From positions 1 to 48,461 of IMG/VR virus record IMGVR_UViG_3300006100_000019: a stretch of DNA of 48,461 nt. The stretch is one strand, 5' to 3'. Origin of the DNA: a virus. The position numbers were made by a program, and so were the translations under genes. Position 1 is the stretch's first letter; each line of letters starts with the position of its first letter. The notes below the pieces were generated by a model. It had not been told where the DNA came from, did not search any database, and saw only the letters and a program-made list of their open reading frames with translations. Of the stretch, positions 15,601-24,191 are shown piece by piece.

Positions 15601-16962
15601 TCAGTAGGACTTATTTAGGGCTTTTTTAAGCTCAAGAAGATCGTCTTTGTACATTGTTGCAGGTTCGCGGCGCTTCATCTCCTCTAACTTTGCAGAGGTT
15701 GCATCCAGTTCAGTTAGTAACTCTTCGTATTTCTCCTTAGTTAGCGTATGGATAGGCATTCCTAAAAGGTAGTTATAGGATCCGTCAATTTCATCAAATC
15801 CCATGAGCTGTAGGGAAGCAATAATGTCCTTTCTGGAAACGTTATTGATCTTTAGTGAGCCTTCGATTATTGATTTAATGAACTTGGCGCGATTAGAGAG
15901 AACCTGCAACTCACGTTCAAGCGTTGAAATGATATGGGCCTTGCGTTTTATGTAAAAAGTAAGCCTAAACTTCACGAAATAGTTGATTATTTCGCTGGCA
16001 GACTTAAATACTTTAAGGTTTCCGTTTTCATCAAGCACGGTAAAGTTCTCACTTTGTCTCTCTTCCATTTTAAGGAAACGATTAAGTCTACCCGAATCTT
16101 GCAAGGCTTTAAGATCCTCTCTTCTGAATTTTAGGGTGTAACTCACATTTGCTCGACAGTTATTATCGTAGCTGACGATTCGACGGTCCTCTTCAAGATC
16201 GGCAAGGTGCGCATCGAACTTTTCATAAGTCATCGATGGAGGAAGCTCAGTTATTTCGACAGTTGTCGTGTTCTTTACTTCGTATCTCCCCTTAAATATC
16301 CAAGAAAAGTTGGATTCTGGGACAAGCTCGCAAATTCCCTTAAACTCTTTGTACCATGGTGAAGGTTCCTTGAATGATTTTTCTTCCAGCGATCGTAAAC
16401 ACGCATCGATCAGTTCAATAGGATTGCGGTTTAGGATATTTGTTGCAAAACCAACGGCGATTCCACTACCTCCGTTAAGCAGGACGGTCGGTATGATCGG
16501 CAGAAAGTATCTGGGTTCTATTTCTGAACCCTCCTCGTACCTCGATTCAAGCAGATCAAAGTCTTTATATAAGAGTCTAAAGTTAGGGTGTAGCTTAGTC
16601 GATATGTAACGAGCAGCACCAGCTTCAGGGGATCTAAGCGATCCGAACTGGCCGAGCGGTTCGAGCACTGGCATTGAATTCTTAAAGGTCTGAGCCATGC
16701 CAGTTATTGCGCCGTTCAGTGAACCGTCACCGTGATGGTAGTGAGCATCTGATGCGACCTTACCGGCAAGTTGAAATATCTTGAGAGGTTTCTCATTACC
16801 GTTCTTCCAAACTCGATCTGCAACAAAGATCACCTTTCGTTGAGTCGGCTTAAAGCCATCGATCACTGATGGTATGGCCCTCTCTTCTACTACATAGACC
16901 GCATACTCGCGATAGTCCTGGTTTAGGTAGTCAGTTACGCTTTTTATTTCAGGTTTATTCAT
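15601..16962 (-). CDS. 52: DNA topoisomerase II medium subunit (gp52-like, GyrA/ParC-type)
   Basis: This 453-residue protein (T4 gp52: 442) has the type IIA breakage-reunion domain. It contains RAIPSVIDGFKPTQRKV at 28-44, KVASDAHYHHGDGSLNGAITGMAQ at 68-91, and GQFGSLRSPEAGAARYISTKL, with the catalytic DNA-linking Tyr at 119. FLPIIPTVLLNGGSGIAVGFAT follows. It lacks the GyrA C-terminal beta-pinwheel, so it is a T4-type relaxing or decatenating enzyme. Its partner, the ATPase subunit, is two genes upstream in the same operon. The helical C-terminus (about 330-453) is the coiled-coil dimer gate. Confidence 0.96.
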   Translation of the reverse strand: MNKPEIKSVTDYLNQDYREYAVYVVEERAIPSVIDGFKPTQRKVIFVADRVWKNGNEKPLKIFQLAGKVASDAHYHHGDGSLNGAITGMAQTFKNSMPVLEPLGQFGSLRSPEAGAARYISTKLHPNFRLLYKDFDLLESRYEEGSEIEPRYFLPIIPTVLLNGGSGIAVGFATNILNRNPIELIDACLRSLEEKSFKEPSPWYKEFKGICELVPESNFSWIFKGRYEVKNTTTVEITELPPSMTYEKFDAHLADLEEDRRIVSYDNNCRANVSYTLKFRREDLKALQDSGRLNRFLKMEERQSENFTVLDENGNLKVFKSASEIINYFVKFRLTFYIKRKAHIISTLERELQVLSNRAKFIKSIIEGSLKINNVSRKDIIASLQLMGFDEIDGSYNYLLGMPIHTLTKEKYEELLTELDATSAKLEEMKRREPATMYKDDLLELKKALNKSY

Positions 16963-16963
16963 C

Positions 16964-17230
16964 TTATTCTTCTATTAGTTTTTGTATTCCGCCAAAGTGA
17001 TCCCCTTCCTTGGCTTCAAGCTTTCCGTCTTTCACAAGCTGATCCTTTGCAAAGTCGATTGAAATGCAGGCAGTGTTCCACTTCCTCTGGTTCCACTGTT
17101 CGTTAAAGGAATTATACCATTTTTCATCGCACATAGTCAACACGGTAAAAGCCTCTTCTACAGCTTCTGGAGTAAGTAGGTTTTCAAGCTTACGCCTAAG
17201 AGTTTTATTTTTTGATTCTCGAAGTTGCAT
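16964..17230 (-). CDS. Small protein inside the topoisomerase operon
   Basis: This 88-residue, largely helical protein has many charged residues and Trp/Asn-rich middle motifs (KWYNSFNEQWNQRKWN). No family is recognised. It is wedged between the two topoisomerase genes with only 1 nt on each side. It could be a topoisomerase accessory factor, or an unrelated insertion as at the 39/60 junction in T4. Tight spacing implies co-translation with both subunits. Confidence 0.7.
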   Translation of the reverse strand: MQLRESKNKTLRRKLENLLTPEAVEEAFTVLTMCDEKWYNSFNEQWNQRKWNTACISIDFAKDQLVKDGKLEAKEGDHFGGIQKLIEE

Positions 17231-17231
17231 A

Positions 17232-19100
17232 TTATATTGGCTGGTTTAAGATTCTTTCTTTACGCGGAGCTGAGTCGTTTCCAAACCAAGCGTCAAGCGA
17301 CTCTTTGTAGTCTTTGTCGTTCTTTATCTGGACGACCTTTGGGTTCTTGATTATTTCCTCGTATTCAGCGTCTTCCAAAGCGGCAAGACCCTTTTTGTAT
17401 TCGATATTCCAACCCTTTGCACTGCTTCCTTTTATCCACTTCTCAAACTCGTCGTTTGTGTAAAAATTGAGCGATTCTTTACCCTTCTTTGCGACTACCA
17501 ATGGGGTCATCACCTTATAGATTCTACCCTGGTCGAATAGTTCGGGCCAAAACTTATTAAAGAAGTTTATTAAGCTTGCTGCAATGTGGTTTCCATCCGG
17601 ATCGGCATCGGTGTAGATGTAGACTCTACCATAACGTAAGCTGGTCGGTTCTTCGCCTAGCTTTAAGCCAAGTGAAGCCATTAGCTGCACAGCTTCGTCA
17701 TTTTTGATAATCTCAGTAGTCTTCATCTCACTGACGTTGATGAACTTTCCCTTTAGCGGAAATGCTCCAATCGTTTGAGTGTCCCTAAATTTTCTGACTG
17801 CTGAGATCGCAGAGAGACCCTCGTAAATACCTAGAATGCAGGGTCCACGTTCGCCTTTTTTCTGAGCATCGATCAGCTTTAGGATCTTCGTCTTGTCCAG
17901 TCCGGCATTGAGCTTACGTAACTCGGCTCTCTCTTGGGCAAGGGCTTTTTTCTCTACCCAATCAAGAACTGAAGCGATTATTTCAGACTTAAATACCTCT
18001 TTTATGATTTTGTCAGAAAGCGTGTGAGCTGTTCCAAATTCTTTCGGTTCAGTGATGAGCTTTTCTTTGGTCTGGGAGCTAAATGCAGAATTGAATATCG
18101 TACAGTCAATAAAGACTGTGAGGTGATTGCGTATGTCGTTTGGTTTTACCTCAACTTTGTGCTTCTTTTTGATCATCTCCCTCAGCTCAGCAATGAGTTG
18201 ATTGGTGATGTACTCTACGTGGGTACCTCCGTCTTTTGTGTGGACTGAGTTTACAAAGCTTACGTTTGCAAAGCCCTTTTCAGAAGTGGCAAATGCAATC
18301 TTCCAATCCTTTGACTCTTCATAAAAGAAGGAGTTGGTGTATAGCTGCACGTAGTTTTCGAAGCTTTTAAATTTGATGGGACTTTCCCAACCTTGACCGT
18401 CGTCTATTTTTGAAAACTTGATAGTCAATTTTGTGTTACATGCCGCGACATCAAGACACCTTTTATATAGGATCTTAAATGTTGCGTCATCGATCGAGTC
18501 CATCTTAAACCTAGCAAGATCGGGCTGGTACACAATGTGAGTGAATCCTCTCTTTGATGGAGTTATCTCGGCCTTGCTGCGCTTTAGCATGTTGTTGCTA
18601 AATTCCTGCTCAAACTTATTTGTCCCGTCACAGGTAGCGATCTTGAATTTCTTACTGAAGATGTTAGTTAGAGTAGCACCGACACCATTGGTTCCAGCAA
18701 CTGTTCTCTGTTCAGTGTCATCAAAATTGGATCCGGCCTTAAGATTGGAAAAGATCATTTCTGGGATCCATTCCTTGTGGACTTTGTGCTTCTCTACTGG
18801 AATTCCGCCGTTGTCCCACACTGAGATCTCATTCGTATTGAGATTTATTGAGACCCGGATCTCATTTAGCTTTGGATTACGACGGTGCTCGTCAACCGAG
18901 TTTGAGATGATCTCGTCAAACAGCTTGATGAATCCCGGATTGTAGGTGACTTCTTCAAGCCATACCTTTTCACCGTCATATAGATACTGTTCGCCAGTAT
19001 GCGGTGAAGTTGAACCAATATACATGAACGGACGAAGCAACACGTGCTCGATATCCGTCAGTTTCTGGTATTTTTCTTCTATTCCCTTTTGTTTAGCCAT
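17232..19100 (-). CDS. 39: DNA topoisomerase II large subunit (gp39/gp60 fused; GyrB/ParE-type)
   Basis: The GHKL ATPase begins with LRPFMYIGS, then FDEIISNSVDEH (62-72), VWDNGGIPV (94-102) and VAGTNGVGATLTN (134-146). The transducer domain follows. The toprim part carries IYEGLSAISAV (425-435) and YTDADPDGNHI (496-506), whose Glu and Asp residues bind magnesium. In T4 these regions are divided between gp39 and gp60; here one 622-residue chain holds both, which is the ancestral arrangement. It overlaps the upstream helicase gene by 8 nt. With gp52 it forms an ATP-dependent type II topoisomerase for replication. Confidence 0.96.
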   Translation of the reverse strand: MAKQKGIEEKYQKLTDIEHVLLRPFMYIGSTSPHTGEQYLYDGEKVWLEEVTYNPGFIKLFDEIISNSVDEHRRNPKLNEIRVSINLNTNEISVWDNGGIPVEKHKVHKEWIPEMIFSNLKAGSNFDDTEQRTVAGTNGVGATLTNIFSKKFKIATCDGTNKFEQEFSNNMLKRSKAEITPSKRGFTHIVYQPDLARFKMDSIDDATFKILYKRCLDVAACNTKLTIKFSKIDDGQGWESPIKFKSFENYVQLYTNSFFYEESKDWKIAFATSEKGFANVSFVNSVHTKDGGTHVEYITNQLIAELREMIKKKHKVEVKPNDIRNHLTVFIDCTIFNSAFSSQTKEKLITEPKEFGTAHTLSDKIIKEVFKSEIIASVLDWVEKKALAQERAELRKLNAGLDKTKILKLIDAQKKGERGPCILGIYEGLSAISAVRKFRDTQTIGAFPLKGKFINVSEMKTTEIIKNDEAVQLMASLGLKLGEEPTSLRYGRVYIYTDADPDGNHIAASLINFFNKFWPELFDQGRIYKVMTPLVVAKKGKESLNFYTNDEFEKWIKGSSAKGWNIEYKKGLAALEDAEYEEIIKNPKVVQIKNDKDYKESLDAWFGNDSAPRKERILNQPI

Positions 19101-20688
19101 TGCTCTTTAATGTTTTTACTTTGAGTGCTTCTAAAAAGTAGCGAGGCACTCGGTCTCTGTCTAATAGTTGATCAAAACAAGAATCAAGTATGTAAGTCTC
19201 TGCCCAGTCTTCGTCATTTCTGATAGATCTACCATATGACTGAAGCAGATCAATTAGGGCCTTCCAATTATACCACTCCGGCTTCATTTCAAGACGCTTT
19301 TTGATCTTCTTACTTGTTAGATTGGGAAAAGGCACCTTCATGATCACTTGAAATCTTGAAAAGTCGTCCTTTAAGTCTACTCCATTTATCATCGATGGAG
19401 AGACGAGGACAGTTTCTAAAGTCGAGGTCAAGTGAGTCTCTAAAGACTTTTCTCGAGTGGTTGAATCGTGAAAAATAAGCCGCTTGTCCTTGATCGAGGC
19501 TTTTATCCAGTTGCTTATCTCGTAGTTTGAAGTGTGAATAATCCCTTTGTACTCAGCATTTTTGCTTAGGATCCGGTTTACGATTGGCACGGCCTTTGCA
19601 AAAGTCTCCTTCTTGCTGTGATACGACATCTTACCAAACTGCAGGTAGATCACCGGTCTCTTTGCTGGATCGAATGGGCACGGTAACGCAAGGTAGGCTG
19701 CCTCATCAGATTCAATACCCATGATAAAAGAGAAAAGTTCCTTATCAAGTATCGTCCCAGACATAAGTACAACATGATCATAGGTTTCCCAAAACATTTC
19801 CTTAAGGTATAGGTTACCCCATATCGGCTCGACCAGGAGTCGAGTAGCACCATACTGATCAAGATCCTTCTCAAAGGTCCAATTGGTGTCGTAGTTTTTG
19901 CGATCCCTAATGAATCGATTGTACTTACACATCGACTTATCGACGTGATCGGCCTTTTGGACCAGTGCAAGCTTTTTAGATCGCGTTCGGGTTTCTTTGG
20001 CCTCGTCTAAAAGCTCTGCAGCTTTAGATGAAAGCAGAGGAATAATAATTGTTTCTACCCAGGTGGAGAGCTCTTCGATCGATGTGATCGAATCAAGGTC
20101 CTTTTCCATCCAGGGTTGCCATATGTCTAACAGCTTGATGCTGCGCTCAGAAAAAACTGAGGAAATAAAGTCACAGAAAGTTTCTTCAAACGAATGTGCC
20201 TCATCTATTATCAATAGACGCGAATCTCGCTCTGCCATAAGCTCAGGAGAGTACATCGAATATGAAGTTATTAGGTGGAAGTTAGTGAGGCTTAGAGGGC
20301 TCCTGATGAAATTACTCTGCGCGATCTTGTGTGAACAGGCATCGCACTTTTTATCGGAAGCTTTGTTTAGGATCTGGGCATCACCGCAACCCATGTTTTG
20401 ACGACGACACCAATAGTTGTTTTTGCCCTTAAGATTTGCAGCAAAACTAAAGTCCCGAACGTACTGGTCCTGTAGAAGCTTGGTGTTGGTCACTATATCG
20501 ACCTTTGCTTTTTTGTCGATCTCCTTTCGATACCAATCGGCAATCATGATGGCAGCGTAAGACTTACCGACACCAGTGGGTGCATCGACCATTATGAATT
20601 TTTTGTCAGCTTTTATGGATTCCTTAACGAAAGTGAGGATCTCTTCTTGCTGTGGTCGAGGTGCGAATTCAAGTTTAATTTCTGCCAT
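19093..20688 (-). CDS. XPD/DinG-like superfamily 2 helicase with Fe-S cluster motif
   Basis: It has RPQQEEIL (Q-motif-like), Walker A APTGVGKS at 36-43, TNTKLLQDQY (motif Ia) and DEAH at 162-165. Four cysteines at 94, 101, 115 and 118 between motifs Ia and II are the position of the 4Fe-4S cluster in XPD/DinG helicases. The C-terminal half has LVSPSMINGVDL and QSYGRSIRNDEDW, the motif V/VI arginine region. At 531 residues it is a compact 5'-3' DNA helicase of the XPD/DinG type. T4 has no direct counterpart. Its placement at the head of the topoisomerase operon suggests a role in replication or repair. Confidence 0.9.
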   Translation of the reverse strand: MAEIKLEFAPRPQQEEILTFVKESIKADKKFIMVDAPTGVGKSYAAIMIADWYRKEIDKKAKVDIVTNTKLLQDQYVRDFSFAANLKGKNNYWCRRQNMGCGDAQILNKASDKKCDACSHKIAQSNFIRSPLSLTNFHLITSYSMYSPELMAERDSRLLIIDEAHSFEETFCDFISSVFSERSIKLLDIWQPWMEKDLDSITSIEELSTWVETIIIPLLSSKAAELLDEAKETRTRSKKLALVQKADHVDKSMCKYNRFIRDRKNYDTNWTFEKDLDQYGATRLLVEPIWGNLYLKEMFWETYDHVVLMSGTILDKELFSFIMGIESDEAAYLALPCPFDPAKRPVIYLQFGKMSYHSKKETFAKAVPIVNRILSKNAEYKGIIHTSNYEISNWIKASIKDKRLIFHDSTTREKSLETHLTSTLETVLVSPSMINGVDLKDDFSRFQVIMKVPFPNLTSKKIKKRLEMKPEWYNWKALIDLLQSYGRSIRNDEDWAETYILDSCFDQLLDRDRVPRYFLEALKVKTLKSNG

Positions 20689-20726
20689 GCTGTAATAATA
20701 CTAAATTAGTCTTAATAGTTTCCAGT

Positions 20727-21188
20727 TTAAAGCAGGAGTTCAATTATTTGATCTACTAGAGGCTCAGTAAGACCGATTGTAGGATCACAAGTGATCACTA
20801 ATTTTGAGTTTAAATAGGGAAGTATGTCCTTTGTGTTATCGTCGATCACGACGTATTTTTCTACAGCATCACGATCAAGCCAATCAAGGATCTCTTCTCC
20901 GCGATAGTGCAAGACGTCAGTGCAACCTATGACTTTTCCGTGGACTCCATTTGCTTTAAAGATGGCTTTGAGCTGCATCGTATCGTAAGTTAGCCTCCAT
21001 GAAGAAGAGACGATGATATTTGCACCAGTGTATGCAGTTATTTCGTTAAGAGCAGCAACTGATTTTGGGTTGAATGCGCGATCAGTGACTCTTTCTGGAA
21101 TAGACTTGTTTTGAGCTGCGTAGAATAAGCGGTCGCTTTCTGCAGTTCGCATAACTCCATCTATATCAAGAAATATTACCGGATTCAT
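20727..21188 (-). CDS. HAD-superfamily phosphatase (Swiss-Army-Knife RNA repair-type HAD)
   Basis: FLDIDGVMRT (5-14) is HAD motif I with DxD, and IIVSSSWRL (58-66) is motif II in the form found in HAD domains of Swiss-army-knife RNA-repair proteins. VVIDDNTKDI (112-121) gives the motif IV acidic pair. The 153-residue length fits a minimal HAD domain. Possible substrates are nucleotide or polynucleotide 5' or 3' phosphates. No kinase or ligase domain is attached. Its start overlaps the previous gene by 23 nt. Confidence 0.82.
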   Translation of the reverse strand: MNPVIFLDIDGVMRTAESDRLFYAAQNKSIPERVTDRAFNPKSVAALNEITAYTGANIIVSSSWRLTYDTMQLKAIFKANGVHGKVIGCTDVLHYRGEEILDWLDRDAVEKYVVIDDNTKDILPYLNSKLVITCDPTIGLTEPLVDQIIELLL

Positions 21189-21447
21189 TCTTTAGTTTCA
21201 TTCCGTGCTGACGGTTGAAGTAGAGAAACTCGTTCTCAGCCTCCTTTTTAGTGCTGTTGAAGTTTAGACGATACTCTTCAATGAACCAGTGATTCCACTT
21301 ACCGAAATCAGTGACTGATATTTCATAAGAGTTACGCCAGGTATTGCGCTCAGAATAGAGAACTTCAATGGGAACATTTGCAAACTCAAGCTGTTTACGA
21401 AGAGCAAGCAGCCCAAATTCTTGGTGAGTTAGTTTAGCGACTATCAT
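21166..21447 (-). CDS. Hypothetical protein
   Basis: This 93-residue soluble protein is of unknown family. It has an aromatic-rich centre (FGKWNHWFIEEYRLNF) and a basic C-terminus. It overlaps both neighbours (23 nt with the HAD gene, 4 nt with the membrane-anchored protein), which implies translational coupling. No functional motif is visible. Confidence 0.68.
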   Translation of the reverse strand: MIVAKLTHQEFGLLALRKQLEFANVPIEVLYSERNTWRNSYEISVTDFGKWNHWFIEEYRLNFNSTKKEAENEFLYFNRQHGMKLKNESGNIS

Positions 21448-21779
21448 TCTATATCGTCGTAGTTTAGTGATTTTACAAAAGATTCGTTGGTGAACGATTT
21501 ATATGCATCCATCGTTCCCTTAAGACAATAGGTATAGTAGCCATCAGGATCGTCAAATTCTTTAACGATCGTCGCGTGAAATTTGTGATCCACGTCTTCA
21601 TTTATCATGTAGACGTGATCTTTAAATTTGTGTTCATCCTCTGGGAGTATACCTACATAAAAGGTAAGGGTGCCGGTGTACTGTGGTGTCATTTCTTTTT
21701 GTTTAATAGTTTGTGCAAAGGTATCTATGAAGACACATATTGCAAGAAGCGATAAACATATAAATATTTCTAGTAGCAT
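21444..21779 (-). CDS. Hypothetical protein with N-terminal membrane anchor
   Basis: The first 22 residues (LLEIFICLSLLAICVFIDTF) form one hydrophobic helix with no lysine or arginine before it. It is either a signal anchor or an uncleaved export signal. Residues 30-111 are hydrophilic and acidic with beta-type stretches (YTGTLTFYVGI, GYYTYCLKGTM). The protein would sit in the inner membrane with its acidic domain on one side. No family is recognised. Confidence 0.68.
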   Translation of the reverse strand: MLLEIFICLSLLAICVFIDTFAQTIKQKEMTPQYTGTLTFYVGILPEDEHKFKDHVYMINEDVDHKFHATIVKEFDDPDGYYTYCLKGTMDAYKSFTNESFVKSLNYDDIE

Positions 21780-21785
21780 ACATGT

Positions 21786-22577
21786 TTATTTATTACTGTT
21801 CTTAAGTTGACTTTGAAAATACCAAAAAGTTCTGCCATTTTGGTCAGTGATTCGAGTATCGGCTATGCCATAACATTTGACCCATTCTGAAAACCTAACT
21901 CTGGACTCACCAAATGGATTTTGCCAGTCTTTGAGCTGTCCTCCGCCAATAAAATAAGATTCAAGCGGGACCTGCGAACAGAGTTGCAGAATACTGGGAT
22001 TGGTGATCAGTGCTGTGCGTGCCTCCTCAAAAGGATCCTGATTTGCTCTAAACAGGATCTCTGCTCGCAAATAGTTTCCGATACCGTTAAAATACCGCTG
22101 ATCCATGAGTAGCAGGTGAATTGGCTTGCGAAACGCGGATTTGTCGAGGTTATCAACGATATTTTTCATGAACTCAGGGATCTGAGTCAGAGGACACGGT
22201 CCACGATTTATAGACCAGTCTGCCCACTTCCACTTGGCAAATCGACGAGCGTCCACTAGGCATAGGTAGTTTCCACATAGAGACTTAAATAGAAGGTGAG
22301 CGTGCTTTGGACGAGAGTCTTCAGTGCATAGAGTCCAATATCCGCTCATTCCCATTGAAACTGAAAGGCAGTATTCGTCCTTACCAGAAGTAAGGATCAC
22401 CTGTAGTTCCTTGCCTCGGGCTTTTGCCGAAATGCTAAAGATCTGCAAATCACTGGGCTGAACTAGAGAAAGCCTCTTTTCGACAGCTGGCGAGACCAAG
22501 ATGTGCTTAAAATCCAAGCCTTTGCACGAGCTTTCTATGTATTCGGCCATGATCTTTATTTCTGCTAATTCTGGCAT
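21786..22577 (-). CDS. Fpg/Nei-family DNA glycosylase with degenerate zinc finger
   Basis: The N-terminus PELAEI gives the catalytic Pro2 and Glu3 (family PELPE or PEGPE). The H2TH segment is QRYFNGIGNYLRAEILF (about 157-173), which binds DNA. Fpg/Nei enzymes cut damaged bases and nick the strand by beta/delta elimination. The C-terminal zinc finger normally has four Cys. Here only Cys232 remains and the last CxxC position reads WYFQSQ, so no zinc can bind in the usual way. The NGRTFWYFQSQ hairpin is kept, including the arginine that contacts DNA, as in zincless-finger NEIL1-type proteins. Full length, 263 residues. Confidence 0.9.
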   Translation of the reverse strand: MPELAEIKIMAEYIESSCKGLDFKHILVSPAVEKRLSLVQPSDLQIFSISAKARGKELQVILTSGKDEYCLSVSMGMSGYWTLCTEDSRPKHAHLLFKSLCGNYLCLVDARRFAKWKWADWSINRGPCPLTQIPEFMKNIVDNLDKSAFRKPIHLLLMDQRYFNGIGNYLRAEILFRANQDPFEEARTALITNPSILQLCSQVPLESYFIGGGQLKDWQNPFGESRVRFSEWVKCYGIADTRITDQNGRTFWYFQSQLKNSNK

Positions 22578-22777
22578 TACTTATCTGTTAGAGTTAGGTA
22601 AGTAGAATAGGGTATCTGTACCTGTATCATCCATACACCGGCACGTCCCGCCGTATCGACCCATCGAATTGGACTTTTTGCAATTTCTTTGCTTTCAACA
22701 ATTGATTTTTCAATTCGACTAGCAAGCATTGCAAATTGATCAAGATGCTCGGGGTCTACCCATACTGTTACAGTCAT
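22577..22777 (-). CDS. Small hypothetical protein
   Basis: This 66-residue protein has a beta-alpha-beta look (VTVWVDPEHLDQFAMLASRIE, then AGVWMIQVQIPYSTYLTL). No family is recognised. Its stop overlaps the start of the Fpg/Nei gene by 1 nt, and it is the first gene of that run. A GTATAG element 19 nt upstream is a likely promoter. Confidence 0.65.
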   Translation of the reverse strand: MTVTVWVDPEHLDQFAMLASRIEKSIVESKEIAKSPIRWVDTAGRAGVWMIQVQIPYSTYLTLTDK

Positions 22778-22796
22778 TTGCCTATTCTTTTGATCA

Positions 22797-22804
22797 CTAT
22801 ACTA
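22797..22804 (-). promoter_or_regulatory. Putative early promoter -10 (TAGTATAG)
   Basis: TAGTATAG on the minus strand lies 19 nt before the ATG at 22777. It is a variant of the GTATAA element found before other minus-strand operons. Confidence 0.38.
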
Positions 22805-22824
22805 ATATTTTCCCTAAGATTAAA

Positions 22825-22840
22825 GATAAATAATAAAAAA
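22825..22840 (+). promoter_or_regulatory. Late-type promoter element (GATAAATAAT)
   Basis: gATAAATAATAAAAAA lies 17 nt before the ATG at 22852. It is back to back with the minus-strand early-type element at 22797, so this 74-nt gap is a divergent promoter region. Confidence 0.55.
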
Positions 22841-22851
22841 ATCTAGGTCAA

Positions 22852-23085
22852 ATGGCAAATCCTGTAATGAATTACAATCAATTCATGTCAGCTTTCAAAA
22901 AAGCAGCAGCTGGTTATAGCGGTAAGGCAGACGTTAAAAACGACGATGCAAAAGGTACAGCTAAAGTTAAGCAAGAGCTTGCAGAAGGTCCAGTTAAGGG
23001 TAAAGGTACTTCACAAATCGACAAGTACACTAAAGAATACCTTGCAACTGTTAAGAACAAGAGCATCGTAGGTAAGAAGAAATAA
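22852..23085 (+). CDS. Small basic virion-region protein
   Basis: This 77-residue, lysine-rich (KKAAAGYSGKAD, KGKGTSQIDKYTKEYLATVKNKS) and mostly disordered-looking protein has no known family. It is the first gene after a late-type promoter and is followed by four more plus-strand genes, including the tail tube. Its codon use resembles the capsid gene (many GGT, GTT), which suggests high expression. It might be an internal or DNA-binding head protein, but that is inference from composition and position. Confidence 0.72.
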   Translation: MANPVMNYNQFMSAFKKAAAGYSGKADVKNDDAKGTAKVKQELAEGPVKGKGTSQIDKYTKEYLATVKNKSIVGKKK

Positions 23086-23099
23086 TTCTAAAAGCAACT

Positions 23100-23354
23100 A
23101 TGAAAAAAGCAATAATCAGCTTTGAAAAGTTTGCTCTGTATGAAAAGAAGGGTGATCTTAAGAAGTTAGTTGGTAAAGACGACGATGATGAACTCACGGT
23201 AAATGATGCGAAGAAGCTTGGAGTCAAGATCGCAAACATGGAAGGTGAGGACAAAAAGAAATACGTCGGTATCGTTAACTTCTTAGGTGCTTCTTGTAAC
23301 ATCTACAACGAAATTTGGAAAAACTACAAGCGTACAAGAGATCGTAAGGCATAA
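23100..23354 (+). CDS. Small hypothetical protein
   Basis: This 84-residue charged protein has helices such as DLKKLVGKDDDDELTVNDAKKLGVKIANMEGEDKKKYVGIVNFLG. No family is recognised. Its stop codon shares one base with the ATG of the next gene, so translation is coupled. It lies in the late unit that includes the tail tube. Confidence 0.68.
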   Translation: MKKAIISFEKFALYEKKGDLKKLVGKDDDDELTVNDAKKLGVKIANMEGEDKKKYVGIVNFLGASCNIYNEIWKNYKRTRDRKA

Positions 23355-24172
23355 TGTTCAAACTTTTTGAGAAATATGGAGACGAGGCTAGTGCAAAAGA
23401 CGGAGGATTCGTCTTCCAAGCAATAATCAGCCATGATGTAAAGTGGGAGATCGTTAACGGAGAGACAAGTATTGATCCAAAAACGATAAATTCTATTTTG
23501 CACCAGGTTGACGTGTTTCCAGACATTAAGTTTACTGAAGGCAGTGCGACTTCTACCTATGTGATCCTAAGTGAGGTGAATATCCTAAAAAGAAAGTTTG
23601 AATTGGCCAGTGAAGCAATCAAAAAGAGATTGGTTCCTGAATATGCAGCCGAAATGGAAGCTCTTGCAAAGGAGGGTCTAACTTCTGAAAAAAGAAAGGA
23701 GGTAACACTCAGACATTTTAAGAATTCTCACTATACTGTGGACCTTACGACGGATCATATCGTGCTTAGGGAAGTTTCAACCAGCGGAATCGATACCGGT
23801 CTCCCTAGAATAACTCTTAAAATCTCTACTGGAATGGTAGACACCCTAAATGGGCAGCCGACAGACACTTGGAAGAAATTTAAAGTGACGGTCGATGGAA
23901 CTAAGAGCCTAACTATCGATGGAGTAGGAGAAGACGCAATATCAACTATAAGAGAGTATGATGAGATTGAAAAGGTGAATGAATTAGTATTTAGAACAAT
24001 AGTTCCTTCTCTTATACTTGAATTTAAGGGAGATCGAGTCTCAATTGACACTTTATCAAATAGATCAGCTCAAATTGCAGTAGGCGGAACGGTCGATTAC
24101 GATAATATTTTCTCAACTGAGGACGTCACTAAGGGTCAACAAGCGCCTACTACAAAAACAACAAATAAATAA
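23354..24172 (+). CDS. Hypothetical virion-region protein
   Basis: This 272-residue protein has two helical stretches (about 75-120) and a beta-rich second half (RITLKISTGMVDTL, FKVTVDGTKSLTIDGVGE, LILEFKGDRVSIDTLS). The last 30 residues are Thr/Gln/Lys-rich and disordered. No family is recognised. It lies directly before the tail tube gene in a late-type unit, so a tail or head-completion role is possible. Its final codons (AAT AAA TAA) also form part of the promoter-like element for the tube gene. Confidence 0.7.
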   Translation: MFKLFEKYGDEASAKDGGFVFQAIISHDVKWEIVNGETSIDPKTINSILHQVDVFPDIKFTEGSATSTYVILSEVNILKRKFELASEAIKKRLVPEYAAEMEALAKEGLTSEKRKEVTLRHFKNSHYTVDLTTDHIVLREVSTSGIDTGLPRITLKISTGMVDTLNGQPTDTWKKFKVTVDGTKSLTIDGVGEDAISTIREYDEIEKVNELVFRTIVPSLILEFKGDRVSIDTLSNRSAQIAVGGTVDYDNIFSTEDVTKGQQAPTTKTTNK

Positions 24173-24173
24173 C
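24164..24173 (+). promoter_or_regulatory. Late-type promoter element (AATAAATAAC)
   Basis: aATAAATAAC lies 18 nt before the tail-tube ATG, overlapping the stop codon of the upstream gene. The coding overlap makes chance occurrence possible. Confidence 0.4.
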
Positions 24174-24191
24174 TAAAATAATCACACTAAA

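Noticed and set aside
20690-20710. GTATTA element before the XPD/DinG-like helicase as an early promoter
   Set aside because: Only 7 nt from the ATG and a weaker match than the other GTATAA sites.
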